Assembly (NCBI RefSeq): GCF_052180215.1
Contig: NZ_CP197471.1
Coordinates: 1,832,001-1,896,000 of the forward strand
Length of the DNA: 64,000 nt
DNA from: Pseudoneobacillus sp052180215
GTDB taxonomy: Bacteria > Bacillota > Bacilli > Bacillales > Cytobacillaceae
Direction: 5' to 3'
The notes beneath the pieces are model-generated. The model was not told the origin of the DNA, did not search any database, and saw only the letters and a program-made list of their open reading frames with translations. A program made the position numbers and the translations under genes. Shown here piece after piece: positions 47,483 to 54,610 of the stretch. The stretch's first letter is position 1; each line of letters begins with the position of its first letter.

Positions 47483-47674
47483 ATGGCATTAGAAATGAGA
47501 GAAAGTTGTGAGCGTTGTTTTTCTACTATTGATGATAACTCTATCGCGTATATTTGTATTTACGAATGTACATTTTGCACACCATGCACGGAGGAAATGC
47601 AGAATGTATGTCCAAATTGCGGTGGAGAATTAGTAAGACGACCAAGGAAACAACCGAAAGTTAGCATGCTCTAA
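47483..47674 (+). CDS. DUF1272 zinc-binding small protein
   Basis: A 63-residue protein with eight cysteines in the DUF1272 pattern: MRESCERC, YECTFCTPCTEEM and CPNCGGEL. It probably binds two zinc ions. The start ATG has AGAGGGG upstream and a terminator follows. The role is unknown. Confidence 0.87.
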   Translation: MALEMRESCERCFSTIDDNSIAYICIYECTFCTPCTEEMQNVCPNCGGELVRRPRKQPKVSML

Positions 47675-47705
47675 AAACAGGGATGAACCCTGTTTTTTTA
47701 TTGGT
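47673..47705 (+). terminator. Terminator after DUF1272
   Basis: AAAACAGGG-ATGAA-CCCTGTTTT with TTTT behind it. Confidence 0.82.
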
Positions 47706-47757
47706 TTAAAAGCAAGTCTCTATTTGATTATCCATTACTAAATTTAGGAGGTGAATC

Positions 47758-47775
47758 ATGTGGAACAATTGGTGA
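47758..47775 (+). other. Five-codon ORF MWNNW with a strong ribosome binding site
   Basis: AGGAGGTG at 47746-47753 is an ideal Shine-Dalgarno, followed by ATG TGG AAC AAT TGG TGA. The stop lies at the edge of the 34-bp repeat, so this may be the start of a gene destroyed by that repeat, or a leader peptide. Nothing shows it is translated. Confidence 0.3.
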
Positions 47776-47805
47776 AACAAGATCATTCGGGCGGTGCCTG
47801 TCACC
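47772..47805. repeat. 34-bp dispersed repeat, copy 1
   Basis: GTGAAACAAGATCATTCGGG followed by CGGTGCCTGTCACC. It differs from 51117-51150 at four positions. The end GGTG-CCTGT-CACC is a small dyad. Confidence 0.6.
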
Positions 47806-47915
47806 TATATCTAACATAATATCCAATAGCAATTCATATTTATAAGTAAAAGATATGGTTACCATACGGACTGCGGATAGGAATGATGACAGGATGAGAA
47901 TGAGGTGTCGTATGG

Positions 47916-49856
47916 ATGGCAAGTGTTAATAAAGGGGCAATTCGCTACATACCTGGGTTTGATGGGCTGAGAGCTTTGGCTGTTTTGGGCGTTATTTTTT
48001 ACCACCTAAATATTCCTTACACATCAGGTGGATTTTTAGGTGTGACCGTATTTTTTGTTTTATCAGGGTTCCTTATAACCAGTCTGTTGAAATGGGAATG
48101 GGAGCAAACGGGTAGGGTAGACCTAAAACATTTTTGGATTCGTCGAGCGAAGAGGTTACTTCCTGCCATGTTTCTGTTGTTAATCGTACTAAACGTAGTT
48201 ATCCCGTTTCTAAGACCGGAGTTACTATTAGGATTAAGGAAAGATACGATAGCAGCCCTATTTTATTACAGTAATTGGCATTATATTTATCAAAATCTAT
48301 CCTACTTTGAGTTGTTTCAAACGCCTTCGTTGTTAACTCATTTTTGGTCTTTAGCCATTGAAGAACAATTTTATCTAGTCTGGGCTGTAGCCATTCTATT
48401 TCTATTTAAATCAATCAAACGGAAAAAAATCATATTTATTTTCATTCTATCAGGAAGTATAATTTCAGCTTTGCGGATGTATTTTATGTACGACCCAAAT
48501 CTTGATCCCAGTCGGGTGTATTACGGGACAGATACAAGAATCTATTCGCTGCTAATTGGTGCCAGCTTTGCCTTACTTTCTCCTCGGAGAAAGCTATCGA
48601 CTATAGCAGGATGGATACTCGAGATACTAGGTATTTTAGGTATCCTTGTCTTTTGGATGATGGTCGCTTTCACTAATCAATACGATAGCTTTGTCTACCA
48701 AGGCGGAATGTTGCTCCTTTCGATGACAACGGCTTTTTTATTGTTTTCCCTTGCATGGCGTTCGGCTGTAATTGCAACCTGGATTTTAGAATGGAAACCA
48801 TTAAAATGGATAGGAATACGGTCTTACGGGATTTATTTATGGTATTATCCCATCATTTTACTAATGAACAACAACATTAATACAAATGGAATTAACATTG
48901 TAAAGATCATTCTCGAAATCACCCTAATCTTTGGCATAGCTTCGATTTCCTACACCTTTATCGAAAAACCAATCCGTCAAAACAAAATTCCCATTCATTT
49001 TAAAAATTCCATACTGCCAGCAATTGGTATAGTTCTTATTGTGTTTTTTCTTAATAAGGTAGCGGTGCCTTTAAAAAACATTGGTGCATCCACTATAGTG
49101 GAAAATTCTCCTATTAATAACAGTAACAATGACAAGGGGTATTCAATAGTGGGGAAGGGTGATCCAGATGATGTATTCCGACCTCCCATTCAGTATCAAA
49201 ATAAAGTAACGAATGAGCTTCCAGTAAAAGATAACTCAGATAAAGGTAGTGAAAATTCTAATGGGGTTAGTGATGACCAGAAGGTAAACAGTCCAAATCC
49301 TGTTCAGAATAAGGATGAAAACACTGTTCCGATTAAAAACACCGATAAGCCATCACCTTCAAATATGGTAGAGGAGAAAATAACCGCCATAGGTGATTCT
49401 GTGTTAATCAATCCAACGCCATATTTAGAAAAAGTATTTCCAGCTATCAGCATTGATGCTAAAGTCAGCAGACAAATGCGAGATGCGATGGAGATTGTAA
49501 AAGAGCTGAAACATAAAAAACGTTTAGGTGAAATGGTCATTATTGAACTAGGGACAAATGGTTCATTTCCAGACAAAACATTAACTGATTTACTTGAACT
49601 CATCGGCAAGGAGAGAAAAGTTTTTTTAGTAAATATAAGAGTCCCGCGTCCTTGGGAAAGTCTGGTGAACAAGAAATTGAAGGAAATCTCAACTGATTAT
49701 TCAAATACAATGGTGGTGGACTGGTATTCTACGAGTGCCAATCATAATGAATATTTTCTTAATGATGGTGTTCATTTAAAACCGGCTGGCGCTAAAGCGT
49801 TCGCTTTCATGATAGAGGAAGCTGTTTTAAAGGTAGCAGAAAATTCCAGTAAGTAA
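47916..49856 (+). CDS. Acyltransferase with C-terminal SGNH domain (OatA-like)
   Basis: A 646-residue membrane O-acetyltransferase. The N-terminal acyltransferase-3 domain has about ten membrane segments and starts IPGFDGLRALAVLGVIFYHL; FWSLAIEEQFYLVW is its conserved block. A linker rich in Asn, Ser and Asp (about residues 395-485) leads to an extracellular SGNH domain with AIGDSVLI, ELGTNGSF and DGVHLKPAGA. This architecture transfers acetyl groups to peptidoglycan or other wall glycans; B. subtilis YrhL and staphylococcal OatA are relatives. The start is ATG at 47916, with TGAGGTG upstream. Confidence 0.93.
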   Translation: MASVNKGAIRYIPGFDGLRALAVLGVIFYHLNIPYTSGGFLGVTVFFVLSGFLITSLLKWEWEQTGRVDLKHFWIRRAKRLLPAMFLLLIVLNVVIPFLRPELLLGLRKDTIAALFYYSNWHYIYQNLSYFELFQTPSLLTHFWSLAIEEQFYLVWAVAILFLFKSIKRKKIIFIFILSGSIISALRMYFMYDPNLDPSRVYYGTDTRIYSLLIGASFALLSPRRKLSTIAGWILEILGILGILVFWMMVAFTNQYDSFVYQGGMLLLSMTTAFLLFSLAWRSAVIATWILEWKPLKWIGIRSYGIYLWYYPIILLMNNNINTNGINIVKIILEITLIFGIASISYTFIEKPIRQNKIPIHFKNSILPAIGIVLIVFFLNKVAVPLKNIGASTIVENSPINNSNNDKGYSIVGKGDPDDVFRPPIQYQNKVTNELPVKDNSDKGSENSNGVSDDQKVNSPNPVQNKDENTVPIKNTDKPSPSNMVEEKITAIGDSVLINPTPYLEKVFPAISIDAKVSRQMRDAMEIVKELKHKKRLGEMVIIELGTNGSFPDKTLTDLLELIGKERKVFLVNIRVPRPWESLVNKKLKEISTDYSNTMVVDWYSTSANHNEYFLNDGVHLKPAGAKAFAFMIEEAVLKVAENSSK

Positions 49857-49867
49857 ACTAGTAAGAA

Positions 49868-49905
49868 AGGGTGCTCCTAAAATAAGGAACACCCTTTTTG
49901 GTATG
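49868..49905. terminator. Terminator between convergent genes
   Basis: AAAGGGTG-TCCT pairs with AGGA-CACCCTTT and is followed by TTTT. Confidence 0.82.
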
Positions 49906-49912
49906 ATTTTAG

Positions 49913-50236
49913 TTAACTTAGCTTTTGCCACAACCCAGTGCTGTTTGCAATTGAATGATGTTCAATGATGGAATAGGCTGCATTTGTTATAGCTTGTGAT
50001 AATGTTTTCCCTGACCCTCGAACGTCATTGAAAGCAACCTCTGAAACTCCATCGGTCGTATATTTGTAGCCAAACTGTTCTAATCGGTTAACAATGATCA
50101 TGGCGTGGTCTAGGTTATGCTCCGGCTGGAAATCAGATTCGTGAATGAAAAGACGATGTTCGAAGTCATACCAACGATCCCATCTGTTTAATTTCCATCC
50201 CAAAATTCTTCGTGCAATAGAGTCTGTTTTACTCAT
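49913..50236 (-). CDS. BC1872-like (phage ABA sandwich) protein
   Basis: A 107-residue protein resembling the BC1872 family, whose fold is called the phage ABA sandwich. The visible parts are ILGWKLNRWDRWYDFE, DFQPEHNLDHAMIIVNRLEQFGY and the end TLSQAITNAAYSIIEHH. Relatives are often in prophages, but no other phage gene is here. The ATG follows AAGGAGG. Function unknown. Confidence 0.7.
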   Translation of the reverse strand: MSKTDSIARRILGWKLNRWDRWYDFEHRLFIHESDFQPEHNLDHAMIIVNRLEQFGYKYTTDGVSEVAFNDVRGSGKTLSQAITNAAYSIIEHHSIANSTGLWQKLS

Positions 50237-50389
50237 TTCGATTGTTCCTCCTTGTTTTATTATATAACAGTTTATATAGTTTTATAATATTATATAACAG
50301 ATATGGTGGATCGACTACTATAATTATGTAATTTATTTGAAAAAGCTTATGATAATGATTTTGTTTAGTGTCCATGAAGATATTTTAGT

Positions 50390-50580
50390 TTTTATCGGAC
50401 TCTCGTGCCGCTATTTCAGTAAAATAAACGTATTTTCATAGGTTAACGGACTTAGGTTCCGTTATTCACTATATCTCATAGGAAAAAGAGCTACTTTAGA
50501 TGCAATAACGGAACCATAGTCCGTTAAGCATCTAAAAAACAACCATTTCCTTAAAATAACGGAACCTGTGTCCGATAAGT
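50390..50580. repeat. Quasi-palindromic TCCGTTAT repeat, copy at 50.4 kb
   Basis: Four related units: ATCGGACTCTCGTGCCGCTAT and TTAACGGACTTAGGTTCCGT forward, then AATAACGGAACCATAGTCCG and ATAACGGAACCTGTGTCCGA reversed. Units 1/4 and 2/3 pair, so the whole can fold as one long hairpin. No coding frame is supported. Confidence 0.7.
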
Positions 50581-50676
50581 AGAATTTGTATGAGTCCTTA
50601 GGTGTAAATTATCAAGCTGCCATTTTGCCTATCATTCATTTTCGGCATGATTAATATTGATATCTCTAAGTAATAA

Positions 50677-50713
50677 AAAAAGGTACAGAACCAAGTATGT
50701 TCTGTACCTTTTT
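50677..50713 (-). terminator. Terminator of the glycine-rich membrane gene
   Basis: AAAAAGGTACAGAAC pairs with GTTCTGTACCTTTTT. Confidence 0.85.
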
Positions 50714-50718
50714 AAGAT

Positions 50719-50925
50719 TTATTTTGCTTTTTTTAAACGAACATTAAAAAATGAATAGAGGATATATAGTGACAATAAAATGAGTCCAAACTCGATTCCT
50801 AGAGCCCAACTACTAAAACTTCTATCGATAAATATCCCAACAGCTGATCCGATAGGAAATGAGATGGCTATCCCAATGACAACACCTGTAACCAATCCAA
50901 TAATAATACCAAGTATTAATCCCAT
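50719..50925 (-). CDS. Small glycine-rich membrane protein
   Basis: A 68-residue protein with two hydrophobic segments. The first (LGIIIGLVTGVVIGIAISFPIG) has regular glycines spaced like a glycine zipper; the second is LILLSLYILYSFF. The tail is basic. The ATG at 50925 follows AAGGGAG at nine bases. No family recognised. Confidence 0.6.
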   Translation of the reverse strand: MGLILGIIIGLVTGVVIGIAISFPIGSAVGIFIDRSFSSWALGIEFGLILLSLYILYSFFNVRLKKAK

Positions 50926-51116
50926 GTTAGTGGCTCCCTTCAAGGTAAAACAAACACTATTAATACTTTTAATTATAATGAGTTAACACTATATTGTGAT
51001 GGTTTTCACAAATTGAACACCTAATTGCCTCAAATTACTTTGAAAAAGTTCACATTCCTTTCATTGATTTTTGGTCATATCAATTCTTCTGGAATTTTTA
51101 AGTGTGAAACAGTAAT

Positions 51117-51150
51117 GTGAATCAAGATAATTCGGGTGGTGCCAGTCACC
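51117..51150. repeat. 34-bp dispersed repeat, copy 2
   Basis: GTGAATCAAGATAATTCGGG followed by TGGTGCCAGTCACC, partner of 47772-47805. It lies in the leader region of the MetC-like gene. Confidence 0.6.
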
Positions 51151-51227
51151 TTTATTTTTATAAAGGAAAATATATGGTTGTTAGCGAATGTTTATAATAA
51201 ATAATTTTTGTTTGTGGGGTGGATGGT

Positions 51228-52385
51228 TTGGAGCATAGGGGTTTATTAGATAATACTTTGTTAGTGCATGATGAGCATGATGGGCAGCATCAAGGTGCGG
51301 TGACGTTTCCTATCTATCAAAATAGCTTATTTACGTTTGCTTCTGTGGAAGATTATGAGAAAGCTCGCGAACAGTTAGTAGATTCTTATCTTTATACAAG
51401 AGGAAATAATCCGACTGTAAAAATACTGGAAGAGAGGATTGCGGCCTTAGAACAAGGGGAGCAAGCACGTTGCTTTGCTTCTGGAATGGCGGCCATTAGC
51501 TCGGCTATTCTATCAACCGTTCAGTATGGGGACCATATTATTTGTGTGGATCAAGCCTATGGACCAACTAGAGAGTTTTTAGGTGAATACTTAAAAAAGT
51601 TTAATATCCTTACCACGTTTGTTAATGGCAGCAGCATGGAGGCTATTAAGGATGCCGCACTACCGAATACAAAATTGATTTATTTAGAAAGTCCGACTAG
51701 CCTACTTTTTGAACTTCAAGATATTCATGCCTGTGTTGATTTCGCAAAAGAAATAGGGGCAAAAACGATTATTGATAATTCATGGTCGACACCTATTTTC
51801 CAAAAGCCTCTTACAATGGGTGTAGATTTAGTCGTTCATTCGTTGACTAAATATATGGGCGGTCATAGTGATGTGGTAGCGGGAGTGGTTGTAGGAAATA
51901 AAGAGCTCATCACGAATATCAATAAAAATGAGCATTTATTATTAGGTGGAATTCTCTCACCACAGAATGCCTCTCTTTTATTAAGAGGAATGCGTACCCT
52001 GGCTATCCGCATGGAGCAGCATCAAAAGAGTGCGTTTGAAATTGCTAGTTTTCTAGAGAAACAACCCTTTATTCAAAAAGTGAATTTCCCTGGTTTACCT
52101 TCGAATCCATTCCATTCATTAGCATTAAAACAAATGTTTGGATTCGGTAGTTTGCTTTCCTTTGAGACAGATTTGCCATATGAAGTCGTGAAGGAAATGG
52201 TGAATAGTCTGAAAATGTTCCGAATTGGGGTAAGTTGGGGTGGATATGAAAGCCTAGTCACTCTTCACCGGAAAAATGACACAAACATTCAAGTAGTTAG
52301 ACTTTACATTGGTTTGGAAAACGTTGAAGACATCAAAGCCGATTTAAAGGCGGCATTTGAAGTGCTTACTAAAGAAAAAGTTTAA
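51228..52385 (+). CDS. PLP-dependent C-S lyase, cystathionine beta-lyase-like
   Basis: A 385-residue enzyme of the Cys/Met metabolism PLP family. The phosphate-binding and substrate parts are LYTRGNNPTVKILE, ASGMAAISSAI and AYGPTREFLGEYL; the PLP lysine lies in HSLTKYMGGHSDVV. The motifs IIDNSWSTP and VSWGGYESLV match the E. coli MetC type of cystathionine beta-lyase more than gamma-lyases. The start is taken as TTG 51228, five bases after GGGGTGG; GTG 51219 is the alternative. It lies 18 bases upstream of tryptophan dioxygenase, an unusual partner. Confidence 0.83.
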   Translation: MEHRGLLDNTLLVHDEHDGQHQGAVTFPIYQNSLFTFASVEDYEKAREQLVDSYLYTRGNNPTVKILEERIAALEQGEQARCFASGMAAISSAILSTVQYGDHIICVDQAYGPTREFLGEYLKKFNILTTFVNGSSMEAIKDAALPNTKLIYLESPTSLLFELQDIHACVDFAKEIGAKTIIDNSWSTPIFQKPLTMGVDLVVHSLTKYMGGHSDVVAGVVVGNKELITNINKNEHLLLGGILSPQNASLLLRGMRTLAIRMEQHQKSAFEIASFLEKQPFIQKVNFPGLPSNPFHSLALKQMFGFGSLLSFETDLPYEVVKEMVNSLKMFRIGVSWGGYESLVTLHRKNDTNIQVVRLYIGLENVEDIKADLKAAFEVLTKEKV

Positions 52386-52403
52386 AAACAAGGAGTGGAA
52401 GTT

Positions 52404-53258
52404 TTGGTAAAAGAGAATAACAATGAGTACTATGCAACAGCTTCTGAAAAGAATATTCATACTGATTTTAAAAATAATATGACGTATGGGGAGTATCTGA
52501 AATTAGAAAATATCCTTTCCAATCAAAATCGATTATCGGATCATCATGATGAGATGTTGTTTATCATAATCCATCAGGTAAGTGAACTTTGGATGAAGCT
52601 GATTTTACACGAGATGACCTCAGCTATTGAGTCAATTAAAAATGACGATTTATCGACTGCATTCAAAAGATTAGCGAGAGTGTCGAGAATCCAATCACAA
52701 ATTATTCAATCATGGGATGTCCTTTCCACTTTAACACCGTCAGAATATGTTGAGTTTAGAGATTCCCTAGGTCAAGCATCAGGATTCCAATCGTACCAAT
52801 ATCGTATGGTAGAGTTTGCTCTCGGATATAAAACGAATCATATTTTAAAAATATATGAAAAAGATCAGGAGCTTTACAATATTTTAAAGAAGGCGTTTGA
52901 GGCACCAAGTATTTATGATGTATCGATTCGGGCATTAGCAAAAGCTGGCTTTCAAATCAATCCAGATGTTCTTAATAGGGATGTATCGACTCCGTATGTC
53001 GAGGATGATACAGTTAGAAAAGCTTGGATAGAAGTTTATCGCAATGTAGATCGATACTGGGATTTATATGAACTTGCTGAGAAGCTAGTGGATATTGAGG
53101 ATAGTTTACAGCAATGGCGTTTCCGTCATATGAAAACGGTAGAAAGAATCATTGGATTTAAAGTAGGTACTGGTGGTTCCTCCGGTGTAAAGTATTTGAA
53201 AAAAGTACTCGATCACCGCTTCTTTCCGGAGCTTTGGGATATTCGTACAGAGCTGTAG
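52404..53258 (+). CDS. kynA: Tryptophan 2,3-dioxygenase
   Basis: A heme enzyme opening the indole ring of L-tryptophan to N-formylkynurenine, the first step of the kynurenine pathway. It is 284 residues and all-helical. Family blocks are MTYGEYLKLENIL, DEMLFIIIHQVSELWMKLILHE (which holds the proximal substrate residues), SGFQSYQYRMVEF and GTGGSSGVKYLKK. The TTG at 52404 has AAGGAG eight bases upstream. The later kynurenine genes (formamidase, kynureninase) are not adjacent. Confidence 0.94.
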   Translation: MVKENNNEYYATASEKNIHTDFKNNMTYGEYLKLENILSNQNRLSDHHDEMLFIIIHQVSELWMKLILHEMTSAIESIKNDDLSTAFKRLARVSRIQSQIIQSWDVLSTLTPSEYVEFRDSLGQASGFQSYQYRMVEFALGYKTNHILKIYEKDQELYNILKKAFEAPSIYDVSIRALAKAGFQINPDVLNRDVSTPYVEDDTVRKAWIEVYRNVDRYWDLYELAEKLVDIEDSLQQWRFRHMKTVERIIGFKVGTGGSSGVKYLKKVLDHRFFPELWDIRTEL

Positions 53259-53299
53259 TTCAATAAGGAAATGGCTAAAAAGAATAAGGAGGGGATTTT

Positions 53300-53746
53300 G
53301 TGACTACCGATTTATGTACAATTGGTTTTTCTAGTAAAAATCTACGCCGGTTTGTAGAACTACTGGAAGAGAATAACGTCCAAAAACTAGTCGATATTCG
53401 GTTACATAACACTTCCCAATTAGCAGGCTATTCCAAAAAGGATGATTTGGAGTATGTAATGGAGCTAAGAGGAATTGAGTATATCCATGAACCCCTATTG
53501 GCACCAACCGAGGAGATATTTAAGGCCTATAAAAAGAAAGAAATAAACTGGGAAGAATTTAAAGAACAGTACATCGATTTATTAAAAGAACGTAAAATCG
53601 AAGAAAAAATAGATGACTTAATGGGGAGCAAAACGGTTTGTTTACTTTGCAGTGAGCATAAACCTCATACATGCCACCGCAGCTTTTTGGCAGAATATAT
53701 AAACGAACATCTTCATTCAGATCTTAGAGTTGTTCATCTAATGTAA
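53300..53746 (+). CDS. DUF488 family protein
   Basis: A 148-residue protein of the DUF488 family. The N-terminal strand TIGFSSKNLRRFVELLEENN, the KLVDIRL block and the C-terminal CLLCSEHKPHTCHRSFLAEYI are typical; the Cys/His cluster at the end may bind metal. The role is unknown. It is 41 bases after kynA with its own AAGGAGGGG site and may be co-transcribed. Confidence 0.88.
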   Translation: MTTDLCTIGFSSKNLRRFVELLEENNVQKLVDIRLHNTSQLAGYSKKDDLEYVMELRGIEYIHEPLLAPTEEIFKAYKKKEINWEEFKEQYIDLLKERKIEEKIDDLMGSKTVCLLCSEHKPHTCHRSFLAEYINEHLHSDLRVVHLM

Positions 53747-53756
53747 GATTAAGGTG

Positions 53757-53804
53757 CTGACTTAGAAGCTTTATTCTTTAGCTTTTAAGTCAGTTTTTTT
53801 GGTT
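53757..53804 (+). terminator. Terminator after DUF488
   Basis: CTGACTTAGAAGCT pairs with AGCTTTTAAGTCAG and is followed by TTTTTTT. It overlaps the end of the small minus-strand gene. Confidence 0.78.
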
Positions 53805-53902
53805 TTCTCTCCTTGATTTTTTGAGACTTCTTTTTTAAAAGAATCCTTAAATTCATGACTTTTAGTGAAGTTTTTGAGATTCTCCTTGTTCAGTTTTTTC
53901 AT
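53771..53902 (-). CDS. Lysine-rich 43-residue peptide
   Basis: A short gene with GGAAGGTG seven bases before its ATG. The product starts MKKLNKENLKNFTKSHEF and continues with about a third lysine, no cysteine and no hydrophobic stretch, so it is a soluble, very basic peptide, perhaps nucleic-acid- or membrane-surface-binding. Its stop lies within the terminator of DUF488. No family recognised. Confidence 0.55.
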   Translation of the reverse strand: MKKLNKENLKNFTKSHEFKDSFKKEVSKNQGEKTKKTDLKAKE

Positions 53903-53989
53903 CTTTACACCTTCCTCAAAAAAATTCCCCTCTAAAGTATATTTACAATAAAATGTAAAAATGAGATAATAAAGGAAATTTCGAAGGGG

Positions 53990-54322
53990 GTAAGTAAGTT
54001 TATGGAACCAACAAATTGCTAATGATTAATTTTTTTGAAAATTAATATGGATTTTTATTGAGTGTTGAAATTCACCTACTAAAGTTAGGTTTATTTGTTA
54101 TGCTCTTTATGAATCAGGCAATTTAGAAGGTTACTTACTTTACTGAAATCGAGATTATAATTTATTAATTGTCTCCAGGTGTTTATTTGGATGCTTGGAC
54201 AGAAGATATGTGAAGCTCTATTTCCTTGCGCTCATTTAGCTTCGATATGTTTAAATTATTTTCATTGACTATTTTAGGACCGTAAGAAGAAACCATCTTC
54301 TTATGGTCTTTTTTATTTTATA
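53990..54322 (+). ncRNA. Possible small transcript ending in a terminator
   Basis: A region without a real ORF but with gene-like signals. A purine-rich AAGGGGGTAAGTAAG lies before ATGGAACCAACAAATTGCTAA (codes MEPTNC) near 54002, and a clean intrinsic terminator lies at 54277-54322 (GACCGTAAGAAG / CTTCTTATGGTC with a T-run). No gene upstream on this strand needs that terminator. The promoter was not identified. It may be a small RNA or a decayed gene. Confidence 0.3.
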
Positions 54323-54344
54323 GATTTCGCTCTGTTTGAGTTGT

Positions 54345-54512
54345 TGTGTCGTACACCAGTTCCGTTATTTTTGTTGGATAAGGGGTTATATGGGATTTGC
54401 AGGACAATAAATTCGAAAAATGAGATGGTTATTTTACGAAATAAGTGATCAGGTATCCTCTTGAATCAAAATTAGGCTTTATTTTACGTGAATAACGGAA
54501 TTTAGGTCCGTC
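54345..54512. repeat. Decayed copy of the TCCGTTAT quasi-palindrome
   Basis: GTACACCAGTTCCGTTATTT on the left and ATAACGGAATTTAGGTCCGT on the right match the outer units of the copies at 50.4 and 61.7 kb; the inner units have lost most identity. Confidence 0.5.
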
Positions 54513-54610
54513 AATGACTCTTTACAATTTGCAGAGCATTAAAAGATAAGTCATTTCTAACCGGTCCATAAAGGCATAACTCTATATTATGGATGAAAGA
54601 AGGAATAGGT

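Noticed and set aside
49913..50236. Prophage remnant
   Set aside because: Only one phage-like fold protein is present, with no integrase, attachment repeats or structural genes nearby.
50944..51227. S-box (SAM) riboswitch upstream of the MetC-like gene
   Set aside because: No S-box core or terminator/antiterminator pair can be recognised; only the 34-bp repeat is there.
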